Source: Bacillota bacterium | Lineage (GTDB): Bacteria > Bacillota > Clostridia > Christensenellales > SZUA-584 | Direction of reading: 5' to 3' | DNA: 64,000 nucleotides | Assembly (NCBI GenBank): GCA_023459495.1 | Contig: JAEWTL010000085.1 | Location: forward strand, 1-64,000 | Shown here: positions 25,768 to 33,845 of the stretch, one piece after another | Numbering within the stretch: the first letter of the stretch is position 1 | Layout of the letters: every line of letters begins with the position of its first letter | Notes under the pieces: model-generated | What the model was told of the DNA's origin: nothing | What the model saw: only the letters and a program-made list of their open reading frames with translations | Databases searched by the model: none | Program-made: the position numbers and the translations under genes

Positions 25768-26151
25768 ATGAAGAAAGTGATTCTGATATTTTTGTGCGCT
25801 GCGATGCTGCTGACCGGCTGTGCATCCGGCAGCAGCTATACGAAATATTCTGTGGAGAGTACGACTGAAGACTCGTGGACGATGTCTTACGAGGAATTTA
25901 ACGGCGTTAAGACGATGAACGCACCGGCAGTTGAAGGCAAGAAAATGGTGTTTGCGGTGGAAATTATCACAGAGAGCGGTGCGCTGGGCTTAACGGTCAC
26001 AGGTGCGAACGGCACGCAGTATTACACCGGCAATGAATTGCCGACCTCGTCGTTTTCCGTCGAAGCCGGACAAAGCGGCCCCTATACGATAAGCGTGGAA
26101 GCGGACCACCATTGCGGCAGCTTCTCAATTAGCTGGAGTGACGCAGAATAA
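25768..26151 (+). CDS. Small lipoprotein, unknown
   Basis: A 127-residue protein with a lipoprotein signal peptide: MKKVILIFLCAAMLLTGC, where the Cys at 18 is the predicted lipidated residue. The mature part is beta-rich (SGALGLTVTGANGTQYYTG) with no recognised domain. It begins 13 bases after mntP behind AAGGAG and is followed by a terminator, so it is probably the second gene of the Mn-controlled operon. A role in metal stress is inferred from position alone. Confidence 0.8.
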   Translation: MKKVILIFLCAAMLLTGCASGSSYTKYSVESTTEDSWTMSYEEFNGVKTMNAPAVEGKKMVFAVEIITESGALGLTVTGANGTQYYTGNELPTSSFSVEAGQSGPYTISVEADHHCGSFSISWSDAE

Positions 26152-26161
26152 CCTAAAAAGC

Positions 26162-26185
26162 AAACCGCCTTCGGGCGGTTTTTTT
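26162..26185 (+). terminator. Terminator after the lipoprotein gene
   Basis: AAACCGCC, TTCG, GGCGGTTT and seven T residues in all: a UUCG tetraloop hairpin. Confidence 0.95.
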
Positions 26186-26327
26186 ATGTCCGACGGCTTT
26201 AACATTGATGAGCTTTCCGGCATAGTATACAGCGAACATCCTTTATTGAGCATCCTCGCCTGCTCACAGAAATAGCTTTGGAAATCGTTGCGGACGACGG
26301 CAGCAAGCCCCGCCCGTTGACATAAAG

Positions 26328-26359
26328 AAAAGCCGGCCACAACCAATGGCCGGCTTTTT
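26328..26359. terminator. Terminator after the YlbF-like gene
   Basis: AAAAGCCGGCC and GGCCGGCTTTT form a perfect 11-bp stem, T-rich on both strands. It is placed to end the minus-strand ylbF-like gene. Between it and 26185 about 140 bases hold no recognisable gene. Confidence 0.88.
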
Positions 26360-26393
26360 GATGAGGCTTCAAAAAGCGCAGCTTTTCGGAATG

Positions 26394-26735
26394 CTACCGC
26401 CGGACGATAGGGCCGCCCGCAGCGGCGATGTTGTGTAAGTAGTCGATGCTCTCCGACACCATCCGGTCGTAGGTTTGCGATACACGGACGTATTCTTTGA
26501 CCGTGGGGTGGGAAAGGTAGGAGCCGTAAATCGTATACAGCCTGCCAAAGCGTTCCTCCGCTTCCTTCTCCGACATACCCAGAGCGGAAAGACGCTTATG
26601 TTCGCGTTCAAAGCTTTGCATCATGGCTCCCATCGGGCTGCTTAAAATCAGCTTGCGCTGCCGCATGACAGCGGCGTATTCTGGCGTGGCTTTCAGCGCT
26701 CCGGCCAGCGCCTGAAGCTCCTGTTTCGGTACCAT
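26394..26735 (-). CDS. YlbF/YmcA family regulator
   Basis: A 113-residue, all-helical, charged protein of the Com_YlbF family. In Bacillus, YlbF, YmcA and YaaT form an Fe-S complex that helps RNase Y and affects competence, biofilm and sporulation; whether this copy does so is inference. EKEAEERFGRLYTIYGSYLSHPTVKEYV matches the family helices. The start at 26735 (MVPKQELQAL) follows GAAGGAG; the open frame extends upstream, but those residues are not conserved. Confidence 0.75.
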   Translation of the reverse strand: MVPKQELQALAGALKATPEYAAVMRQRKLILSSPMGAMMQSFEREHKRLSALGMSEKEAEERFGRLYTIYGSYLSHPTVKEYVRVSQTYDRMVSESIDYLHNIAAAGGPIVRR

Positions 26736-26999
26736 CAGTTTGTCTCCTTCGCAGTCTTTCTGCTGTATCCTATGGGCTGGGGCGAGGAAAAGTGCGGCGA
26801 GGGCAGATGCCATTGGCCTTTGTTTTGCAGCTGCCAGACAGTTTTTCGTTGCATTCAGCAGAGTATTCATATATGATAATGACAACAAAGGAGTGCGTAC
26901 AGCCTCCTTTTTTGCTTACAGCGCCCTATTGATAAAGTGGGGTATGTTTATGGGCCCTGCCAATGGGCATTGGTGGGGGAAGATTGAAGGATGGGCAGC

Positions 27000-28457
27000 A
27001 TGGATATAAAACGACATATCAGTGAATTGAGCGATATGATTGGGCAGGCACTGGAGGGAAACTACGATACGGCGGAAGTACCGGGCGGCGTGGATAAGGA
27101 TTTCGAGCCGTTATACCACCGTATCCGGCAGATCATTGAAGCATATAAGCGCTGCGGCTTTGAGATGCAAAACGCCGCGAGCCAGATACTGTCCGCGACG
27201 GAGGATCTGAGCCTCACGCTGGAGGACAGCGCGACGTTCAGCCGTGAACTGGTGGAACGTTCGCGCAGTATACGCGACATCAACGCGCGAAGCCACGCCA
27301 ATACAAAGGCGGCGACCGGTCAGATCAGGGAATTCATCGACCGCACGGACGGCTTTCGGCAGGCGGCGGACACGGCAAAGGCGGCCAATGCGCATACCAG
27401 GTCGGCTATCGACAGCGCCCTTGAACGCGTGCAGCAAACCGTAAGCTTTATCGGTGAAATTGAGGGAATGACGACGGAGATGGTGGAATACGTTCAGGCC
27501 TTCATTGCTTCCACCGGGCAGATCGCGGATATTCTGCGAATCGTGGACGGGATATCAAAACAGATGGAGCTTATCTCGTTCAACGCGGTGATCGAGTCGC
27601 GCCGTGCCGGGCTGGAGGGCCGCAGCTTTGGCGTCATCGCGTCCGCATTCCGCGAGCTTTCCGACCAAAGCAAGCGTGAGGTGGCGGGCATCTATCAGGT
27701 GATCGAAACGGTCCGCGAGGAGTCAAAGAAGCTGGAGGAGACCATTGCGCGCAACGCAGAGGGCGTACAGGCCTGCGGAGCGCACGCGTCCGGCATTACG
27801 GCAGAACTGGGCGCGATCGAGACGAATTACCGCGAGGTGTCGGACGTGATCGACGCCATATACCGCGACGTGAAAGCGCAGACCCAAACGGCGGAGGAAA
27901 TCAGCGAGAGTGTAGAGGATATCGAAAGCAGTTCGGAGCAGGCAGGCGCGGATTTTGAAGTTATCCACCGCGCCATTGAGAAGCAGAAGAGCGGAATGGA
28001 CGATTTGAGCCGCCTTGGGCACTACATGCAGGACGCTGCGCAGAGTCTGTCGGGCTTTGCGGCGCGTTCCGAAAAACAGCAAATAACTCAGGATGCGCAG
28101 ACCACGGAGGCTGCAGAGCAGGTATTCGCATTGCTGGAGGATGTTATGAGCGAGCCGGATTTTGCCGCCATGGAGGAGAGCACTCATCGCCGCCTGCTGG
28201 ACAGGCTGATGAAGGCCGGGGTGATCGAATCAGTATGGTCCAATCATGCCAACGGCAAGTTCGTCTATTCCAACCCGCCCGCAGGCATTGCTAACGCGCG
28301 TATAAGACCGTGGTTTAAGGAGAGTATCGCAGGGCGCAAATATGTTTCGGATGTGTACATCTCCGCCATCACGCACCAGCCCTGCGTCACGGTTTCCGTA
28401 CCCATTGTGCAGAATAAAGCGTGTATCGGCGTGCTCGGAGCGGACCTAAAGCTCTGA
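27000..28457 (+). CDS. Soluble MCP-like sensory protein with C-terminal Cache domain
   Basis: This protein of about 485 residues has no transmembrane helix. A long coiled coil (about 40-340) contains a degenerate chemoreceptor tip (ISFNAVIESRRAGLEGRSFGVIASAFRELS in place of the canonical NLLALNAAIEAARAGE). Residues from about 385 to the end form a single Cache/PDC-type ligand domain (RPWFKESIAGRKYVSDVYIS, then VTVSVPIV, IGVLGADL). Sensor-last order is the reverse of ordinary receptors. The start at 27000 is preceded by GAAGGATGG. No che genes are nearby, so its output is unknown. Confidence 0.85.
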   Translation: MDIKRHISELSDMIGQALEGNYDTAEVPGGVDKDFEPLYHRIRQIIEAYKRCGFEMQNAASQILSATEDLSLTLEDSATFSRELVERSRSIRDINARSHANTKAATGQIREFIDRTDGFRQAADTAKAANAHTRSAIDSALERVQQTVSFIGEIEGMTTEMVEYVQAFIASTGQIADILRIVDGISKQMELISFNAVIESRRAGLEGRSFGVIASAFRELSDQSKREVAGIYQVIETVREESKKLEETIARNAEGVQACGAHASGITAELGAIETNYREVSDVIDAIYRDVKAQTQTAEEISESVEDIESSSEQAGADFEVIHRAIEKQKSGMDDLSRLGHYMQDAAQSLSGFAARSEKQQITQDAQTTEAAEQVFALLEDVMSEPDFAAMEESTHRRLLDRLMKAGVIESVWSNHANGKFVYSNPPAGIANARIRPWFKESIAGRKYVSDVYISAITHQPCVTVSVPIVQNKACIGVLGADLKL

Positions 28458-28536
28458 GCGGGCATCATGAATGAACCTTTTACGAGGTAGCGTCCGGCCA
28501 AGGGGCCAGCATTGGGCATCTCATGCGATGGGGTTT

Positions 28537-28584
28537 TAAGAGGACTGGCGTCCCCTTAGCGGAAGCCTGGAGGCGGAGCCTCCA
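28537..28584. repeat. Two-hairpin intergenic repeat, copy 1
   Basis: A first hairpin (TAAGAGGAC, TGGC, GTCCCCTTA; one mismatch) is followed by a second, TGGAGGC, GGA, GCCTCCA. The second hairpin is identical, base for base, to one at 55418-55434, and the first has a sequence-related partner there. The intervening 28458-28536 shows no gene. Confidence 0.7.
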
Positions 28585-28599
28585 AACGTTACCTTATCA

Positions 28600-29337
28600 T
28601 CAGGCTTTTCCTGTTTCTTTGTCAGTGATCTCGATCAGACGGACGAACCCCCGCCGCGCGACTTCGATCTGCGCCGCGTCGGGCGGTCGAGTCCACACCT
28701 TGCGCTGTACCCACATGCCGAACCGAAGCAGCCATTTCAACCATTTCGCCCGCCGTGCCAGCACAGAAAGCTCGAACGCGAGGCCGAAAGCCAGCAGCGT
28801 GAGATAGTCGCCATACGGCACGAACATCAGCGGTATGGCCAAGATGATGAAAATGAGTGCCAATACGCTGCCGCAGGAGGGCGTGGCCCTGTCCGCCTGG
28901 GCAATATTTTCTACTGTTAGCGGTCTGCGCGCCCGGTACGTGTTGATGACCATGTGCTCCGCGCCGTGGTACTGCAGCAGCTGTCGTATCCGCTTGCGCA
29001 TCAGCACGGACAAAAGCAGCACAGCCAAGGCGAGCGCTCCCAGCAGGCCGTAGAACAGTGCGTCGGGAATACCGAACTCGAACGCTGCCAGCTGCGACGC
29101 GAACACGTCAATTATCAGCAGGACCACGATCAGCACGAATAAAACAATGCCCATTTTGCCGAGCACCGGAAATACTCTGAGGACCGGAACCTTTTGCAGA
29201 GCGGCATTAACCCGGCGCGCTTTGTGTGGAAACACCGTCACCTGATCCGCCCGGCCGTTGCCATAGGCAGTGACGCGTCCCATATCCGACTCGAACGTGA
29301 TGCCCTGCGCGTGTGCGCGCCCTCCGATTCTGTACAC
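28600..29337 (-). CDS. YqhQ-like membrane protein (DUF1385)
   Basis: The DUF1385 signature is visible as LLQYHGAEHMVINTY followed by LTVENIAQADRATPSCGS. The protein has about four hydrophobic helices, two before and two after this motif, and an N-terminal domain starting RIGGRAHAQGITFES. The start is taken as GTG at 29337, which follows GGAGGGG; the frame stays open upstream to 29490 without a ribosome site. The function of the family is unknown. Length from this start is 245 residues, somewhat shorter than typical members of about 300. Confidence 0.83.
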   Translation of the reverse strand: MYRIGGRAHAQGITFESDMGRVTAYGNGRADQVTVFPHKARRVNAALQKVPVLRVFPVLGKMGIVLFVLIVVLLIIDVFASQLAAFEFGIPDALFYGLLGALALAVLLLSVLMRKRIRQLLQYHGAEHMVINTYRARRPLTVENIAQADRATPSCGSVLALIFIILAIPLMFVPYGDYLTLLAFGLAFELSVLARRAKWLKWLLRFGMWVQRKVWTRPPDAAQIEVARRGFVRLIEITDKETGKA

Positions 29338-29416
29338 ATGCCCCTCCGATCGCTTCCTTCCCTGTATCATAGTCTGCGCGGGATGAAAGCGCAACAATCC
29401 TATCCACGATATAAGC

Positions 29417-29451
29417 GAAAAGCGCTCCCGCATTAAGCCGGAACGCTTTTC
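29417..29451. other. Hairpin upstream of the DUF1385 gene
   Basis: GAAAAGCG and CGCTTTTC form an 8-bp stem extended by TCC/GGA after a mismatch. On the minus strand it ends in TTTTCGCTTAT and sits about 80 bases before the DUF1385 start, so it may be an attenuator or the end of a short transcript. Confidence 0.45.
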
Positions 29452-29556
29452 TCCATTTCCCCCCACCTGGTTTAAGTTATCATAGGACAATTAGTCCAAT
29501 AATTCAAGAGGACATATGGTACTATTATATAATCCTGTCCATGGTGATGGGATATT

Positions 29557-29793
29557 ATGGGTGATTATGGGATGAACTTAAGGATCCGAGAGATTCGGGA
29601 AGACAGCGACATTACCCAACAGCAGATCGGACAAGTCCTGATGTGCGATCAGTCTTTATACTCCAAGTATGAGCGGGGAGAGCGGGAGATTCCGTTGCGC
29701 CTCTTGCTTAAGCTTGCGCGTTTTTACAATGTGAGTCTGGATTACCTTGCGGGACTCACGGACAAGCGGATGCCATATCCGGAGAGGGAATAA
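29557..29793 (+). CDS. Small Xre-type DNA-binding regulator
   Basis: A 78-residue protein that is essentially one helix-turn-helix domain: LRIREIREDSDITQQQIGQVL, MCDQSLYSKYERGEREIP, LRLLLKLARFYNVSLDYLAGLTD. This is the HTH_3 pattern of stand-alone repressors. The ATG at 29557 has GGTGAT eight bases upstream; the ATG at 29572 is an alternative. A dyad GGACAATTAGTCC at about 29487-29499 and a TATAAT near 29528 lie in its upstream region and could be its own control site. Confidence 0.88.
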   Translation: MGDYGMNLRIREIREDSDITQQQIGQVLMCDQSLYSKYERGEREIPLRLLLKLARFYNVSLDYLAGLTDKRMPYPERE

Positions 29794-30052
29794 GCGGGAG
29801 CGGAATCGTGCTGAAGAAGGCGGACAAAGAACAAACCCGGTATTGCGCTGGCTGTCGGCGATACCCGTCATTTCAAAAAAAGCAGTGTATAATTTCAAGA
29901 ACAAATAAGCATCCTTGTCATTTGGGAAGAGGTATGATATAAAGAAAATATAGCTGATATCAACGGTTTCATTTGCTTGGGCAACCTTCAGTTTTGTATT
30001 GAGAGATGTTCGCTTGAATCAGTTAAATCAAAGAGATTGGAGGTAAGCACAG
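29794..30052 (+). other. Gene-free interval
   Basis: About 260 bases without a convincing gene, increasingly AT-rich to the right. A TATAAT near 29891 and the ribosome site TTGGAGG just before 30053 are the only recognisable signals, and they serve the zinc-ribbon gene. Confidence 0.5.
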
Positions 30053-30304
30053 ATGCCCGATAAAAAAATCGTATGCAAAGATTGCGGTCAGGAATTTATT
30101 TTTAGCGAAAGCGAACAGGCTTTTTATAAAGAAAAAGGATTTGACAACGAACCACAAAGATGCCCTGCATGCAGGAAAGCAAGAAAGCAGCAGAGAGGCG
30201 GCGGCCACAGCGGTGGCGGCGGTTTCGGCGGCGGTGGTGGACGCAGCGGCGGCGGCTATGGCGGTGGTGGCTACGGCGGCGGTGGCGGCAGAAAGAGCTG
30301 GTAA
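30053..30304 (+). CDS. Zinc-ribbon protein with Gly-rich tail
   Basis: An 83-residue protein with a zf-type ribbon: CKDC near residue 8 and CPAC near residue 38, matching the 'probable zinc-ribbon' family that contains the FYKEKGF motif. Residues from about 48 to the end are almost entirely Gly with Arg, Ser and Tyr, like the RGG tails of RNA-binding proteins. The family is often found in Clostridia and its function is not established. It stands alone with a terminator behind it. Confidence 0.88.
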   Translation: MPDKKIVCKDCGQEFIFSESEQAFYKEKGFDNEPQRCPACRKARKQQRGGGHSGGGGFGGGGGRSGGGYGGGGYGGGGGRKSW

Positions 30305-30355
30305 GTTTTAACGGGAATGTTCGCCCCGTACTTACAGACGAAAAATGAGAACATA

Positions 30356-30383
30356 GAAGGAGTCCTGCATTGGGCTCCTTTTC
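30356..30383 (+). terminator. Terminator after the zinc-ribbon gene
   Basis: AAGGAGTCC, TGCATT, GGGCTCCTT followed by TTC: a 9-bp stem with one T-G pair. Confidence 0.75.
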
Positions 30384-30427
30384 TAGTTAATAGCCAAGTT
30401 GGATAGCATACCGTCCGGCAAAATGGA

Positions 30428-31183
30428 TTACAGCGGTTTCTGTAATCGGGCTCGCTCGCTTCTGGCGCTGGCCGCAATGTACACCCGCCGCGGTACGATC
30501 TTGAAAAGCAACGCAACGATGCCCCACCTTTTCGTCGCATACCCGCTTAGCTTCCGGCGCGCGATGATCCGGTAAATCTGCTTTGCCGCTTTCTCTGCGG
30601 GCGCTACCCAAAACAGCCCGTCGCCCTGCGCCATGGCCGTATCCACAAACCCGGGCTTGATATCGGTGACAGCGATGCTTTTGCCGTAAACCGCCGCTTT
30701 GCAGCTAAGCCCCTCCAGATAGCTCGACATATAGGCTTTGGACGCGTTGTAGGCCGGACACTCGGCGCTGCCGCGCAGCGCGGCAATGGACGATATCGCG
30801 GCGATATGGCCTGAGCCCTGCCGGATAAAGAAATTCATCGCGACGCACGCAAGCGCCGTAAACCCCGCTACGTTGACGTTGATTGTATCGCGCTCGGGCT
30901 CCCACTCTAGGCCGGGATTGATATGCCCTGTGCCGGAGCAGATGATCAGCAGATCGAGCCCGCCCATCGTGTCGATCAAATCCATCAATGCAGAAACAGC
31001 TTCCTCCGGTTCAGAGATATCCATCCGGCAGATATGCGCCTGTCCACCCAGCTCTTTTTGCAACTCTTCCAAAAGATTCAGCCTGCGTGCCGCAAGGCCT
31101 ACGATATCACCCTCCGCGGCGTATAACCGGGCCAGCTCCCTGCCGATTCCGCTGCTTGCGCCGATGATCATCGTCCTTTTCAT
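30428..31183 (-). CDS. Short-chain dehydrogenase/reductase
   Basis: A 251-residue classical SDR. The NAD(P)-binding motif is GASSGIGRELA near residue 8, the catalytic Ser lies in AAISSIAAL, and the YxxxK pair in PAYNASKAYMSSYLEG. The C-terminus carries a basic amphipathic stretch (RRKLSGYATKRWGIVALLFKIVP), suggesting membrane association. The substrate is unknown. The start follows AAGGAGG. It is divergent from a second, unrelated SDR. Confidence 0.88.
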   Translation of the reverse strand: MKRTMIIGASSGIGRELARLYAAEGDIVGLAARRLNLLEELQKELGGQAHICRMDISEPEEAVSALMDLIDTMGGLDLLIICSGTGHINPGLEWEPERDTINVNVAGFTALACVAMNFFIRQGSGHIAAISSIAALRGSAECPAYNASKAYMSSYLEGLSCKAAVYGKSIAVTDIKPGFVDTAMAQGDGLFWVAPAEKAAKQIYRIIARRKLSGYATKRWGIVALLFKIVPRRVYIAASARSERARLQKPL

Positions 31184-31412
31184 GGTGTACCTCCTTGAAA
31201 AGCCGGATGGGATATTACTTAACCATTATTGGGTAGGGACACCCTGTTGTCAATTATTCTCTGGGGTTATACAGGAAATATTGATTCACCAACAGTTTTT
31301 AGTTGATAAAAACGGGGACTGCACTTAAAATAAAATTCGAAAAGGTTTAACGGACTGATACCATTAACCATCCAAAAGATTTCTTCTTTGTCTTTATGTT
31401 GGGGTAATTCAT

Positions 31413-32213
31413 ATGAAAACTACACAGTTCAAAGAAAAATATGGGCAGTACGCGTTGGTCGCCGGGGGTTCTGACGGATTGGGCTTTGCTTTTGCAGAAG
31501 CGATTGCGCGGCGGGGGTTGAACCTGGTTTTGATTGCGCGTCAGGAAGACCGGCTGAAATCAGCGGCGGCCCGGCTGAAAGAAGCATATCCAATCGATGT
31601 CATTGCTATAGCAGCGGATATGGCGGATTACGAAAATGTGAGAGAACGGATTAACGCCCTTAGCGTATCAATCGGATTACTGGTTTACAATGCAGCGTTT
31701 GCTCCGATCGGCTTATTCGAGAACACGAGCGAAGCGCATTTGGCTCTTGCCGCGGCTGTCAATATAAAAGCGCCGCTGCTGCTCGCTAAACTTTTATCCG
31801 AGCCGATGATACAGGAAAAACGGGGAGGCATTGTGCTGATGTCGTCTCTTGCCGGGGCACAGGGCAGCCCGAACCTAGCAGCTTACGCGGCGACAAAAGC
31901 ATTTAACGCCATTTTAGCCGAAGGCCTTTGGAAAGAACTCAAGCCGAACGGAGTCGATGTAATTGCCTGCTGTGCCGGGGCCATTCTCACTCCGGGCTAT
32001 CAGCAGGCGGAGAAAACGAAACCGGCGCCCGGAACACTGAAAGCCAATGAGGTTGCTGAGCAAACCCTGAATGCTTTGGGGAGAGGCCCGATTATCATTC
32101 CCGGTGCAATCAATAAAATCGGCCGTTTTATACTGACAAGGGTTTTGAGCAGAAAAGCTGCCATTGATATCATGTCGAAAAACACCGGAGGGCTGTCACG
32201 AAGTTGTTTTTAG
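31413..32213 (+). CDS. Short-chain dehydrogenase/reductase, coupled to an ERG24-type reductase
   Basis: A 266-residue SDR with GGSDGLGFAFAEAIA as nucleotide loop, VLMSSLAGAQG with the catalytic Ser, and AAYAATKAFNAI with the YxxxK pair. Its last codons overlap the start of the downstream membrane reductase by 10 bases, implying translational coupling and a shared pathway. SDRs of this subfamily act on lipids or hydroxysteroids; the actual substrate is not known. Confidence 0.88.
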   Translation: MKTTQFKEKYGQYALVAGGSDGLGFAFAEAIARRGLNLVLIARQEDRLKSAAARLKEAYPIDVIAIAADMADYENVRERINALSVSIGLLVYNAAFAPIGLFENTSEAHLALAAAVNIKAPLLLAKLLSEPMIQEKRGGIVLMSSLAGAQGSPNLAAYAATKAFNAILAEGLWKELKPNGVDVIACCAGAILTPGYQQAEKTKPAPGTLKANEVAEQTLNALGRGPIIIPGAINKIGRFILTRVLSRKAAIDIMSKNTGGLSRSCF

Positions 32214-33274
32214 GTTTAATCACCCCGCTAGTCGCATACGCAATTATCACGCTTTTGCACATCATTATCCCGGCGAAAAGAATTAAAGGGTACGTGAAAA
32301 ATGAAATCACGGGCGAAGTGATGAATTACCGCATCAATGGGAAGTTCGTTCTGTTAGCCAGTATTCTCATCTGGTTTCTGCTGGGGTATTTTAATATCGT
32401 GCCATACACATGGCTGTATGAGACCCGGTGGCTGGGTCTTATCGGCGCGGTCGTGATCGGACTCATATTTTCCTTTACCATCGTTCTCAAGCATCCGTCC
32501 ACCGGGAAATCTTTCTTAGCTGATTTTTGGTATGGCAGAGCAAAGGATGTCCAACTTAAAGACGGCTTTATTGACGCAAAGCTGTGGTTTTATCTAATCG
32601 GCGCTGTTATGCTCCAGCTGAATGTGCTCTCCTTTGCGGCGTATCATATCATGAACGTTGAAAATATCAACTATGGTTTTCTGCTCGGCTGCGCGATGCT
32701 CACATGGTTTTGCTTTGAATATTTGATATTCGAAAAAATCCATCTATGGACGTACGATTTTATTGCGGAACGCGTTGGCTTCAAGCTGGGCTTTGGCTGT
32801 CTTGCGTTCTACCCGTATTTCTATTCTGTTTCGCTCTGGTTTACTGCCAGTCTTCCCAATCCCGGCCATCCCGCATGGATGACAGTGCTCTTTGGAGCGC
32901 TCTTCCTCTTCGGCTGGGTGTTTACACGCGGCGCGAATATGCAGAAGTATTTCTTTAAAACCGCGCCGGACAGAAAATTTCTTTGGATACAGCCCGAAGT
33001 GCTTACCGACGGTAAACTCACTTTGCTTGCCAGCGGCTTTTGGGGCGCTAGCCGTCACATCAACTATCTCGGAGAGATTATACAGGCGATCGCCGTAGCC
33101 CTTGCCTCCGGCTACTTTGGGATTTGGATGGTGTGGCTGTACCCGGCTTACTATATCGGTCTTATGTTTTCCCGCCAGGCCGATGACGACAAGGTTTGCA
33201 AGGCCAAATACGGGGAGTTGTGGGACCAGTACACCGAGAAAGTGAAATACAAGATCATTCCCTTTATATATTGA
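32204..33274 (+). CDS. ERG4/ERG24-family membrane reductase (sterol C14-reductase-like)
   Basis: This 356-residue protein has about nine hydrophobic helices. The C-terminal signature of sterol reductases is clear: SGFWGASRHINYLGEI, then YPAYYIGLMFSRQADDDKVCKAKYGELWDQY and YKIIPFIY at the end, the region that binds NADPH in ERG24, DHCR7 and lamin B receptor. The start is TTG at 32204, with GGAGG about 12 bases upstream, inside the 3' end of the SDR gene. Firmicutes do not make sterols, so a polyprenoid or host/dietary sterol substrate is a guess. Confidence 0.87.
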   Translation: MFLGLITPLVAYAIITLLHIIIPAKRIKGYVKNEITGEVMNYRINGKFVLLASILIWFLLGYFNIVPYTWLYETRWLGLIGAVVIGLIFSFTIVLKHPSTGKSFLADFWYGRAKDVQLKDGFIDAKLWFYLIGAVMLQLNVLSFAAYHIMNVENINYGFLLGCAMLTWFCFEYLIFEKIHLWTYDFIAERVGFKLGFGCLAFYPYFYSVSLWFTASLPNPGHPAWMTVLFGALFLFGWVFTRGANMQKYFFKTAPDRKFLWIQPEVLTDGKLTLLASGFWGASRHINYLGEIIQAIAVALASGYFGIWMVWLYPAYYIGLMFSRQADDDKVCKAKYGELWDQYTEKVKYKIIPFIY

Positions 33275-33351
33275 GTGCGGGTAGATAACAATAAAAACTG
33301 ATTAATAAAAAAATTTTAAGAGCGATAAAATAAACGAAGGAGGAGAGTACG

Positions 33352-33594
33352 ATGGCCGAAGAAAAGAAAACAGAAGAGTATAAGGTTAATGGCGAGGAGT
33401 TGATGGAAAAGATCAAATCCATCATCCGGGAAGGCAACGCGAGAAAAGTCACAATTAAGGATAAAGATAATAAAGAAATTTTCAGCTTTCCGCTGACCGT
33501 CGGCGTAGTTGGTATTGCATTAGCCCCTATTTTTGCTGCTGTTGCAACGATCACTGCTCTGGCGACTGAATGCACAATTGTTATTGAACGGTGA
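33352..33594 (+). CDS. DUF4342 protein
   Basis: An 80-residue protein matching DUF4342: VNGEELMEKIKSIIREGNARKVTIKDKDNKEIFSFPLTVGVVGIA, followed by a hydrophobic segment and ECTIVIER at the end. The N-terminal part resembles a UBA-like helical domain and the rest a short membrane-associating strand-helix. It lies 77 bases after the sterol-reductase-like gene with its own strong AAGGAGGAG. Function unknown. Confidence 0.87.
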   Translation: MAEEKKTEEYKVNGEELMEKIKSIIREGNARKVTIKDKDNKEIFSFPLTVGVVGIALAPIFAAVATITALATECTIVIER

Positions 33595-33721
33595 AAACAT
33601 TTCCACAATTCAGTGGTATATTAAGACAGATTCAATAAACTAATGTTTGATAGATTTGGGGATAGACAGGGTGCAGTTACCGTGTAGGGGACGCCCTGCG
33701 TGGTGTCCCGTTACCGCATGC

Positions 33722-33750
33722 AGGGATGCCTGAAATGGGCATCTCTTTTT
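33722..33750 (+). terminator. Terminator after DUF4342
   Basis: AGGGATGCC and GGCATCTCT pair (9 bp with one G-T) and run into TTTTT. A second imperfect dyad (GGGGAC..GTCCC, about 33676-33700) stands just upstream. No gene is visible between 33595 and 33845. Confidence 0.75.
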
Positions 33751-33845
33751 GTTGTGACGGTTTTTGTTGAGAATGGGATATATTTGTTGAATAGAAATGA
33801 AAACATGATATAATAAATTAATACAAAAATATGGAGACATTACAT

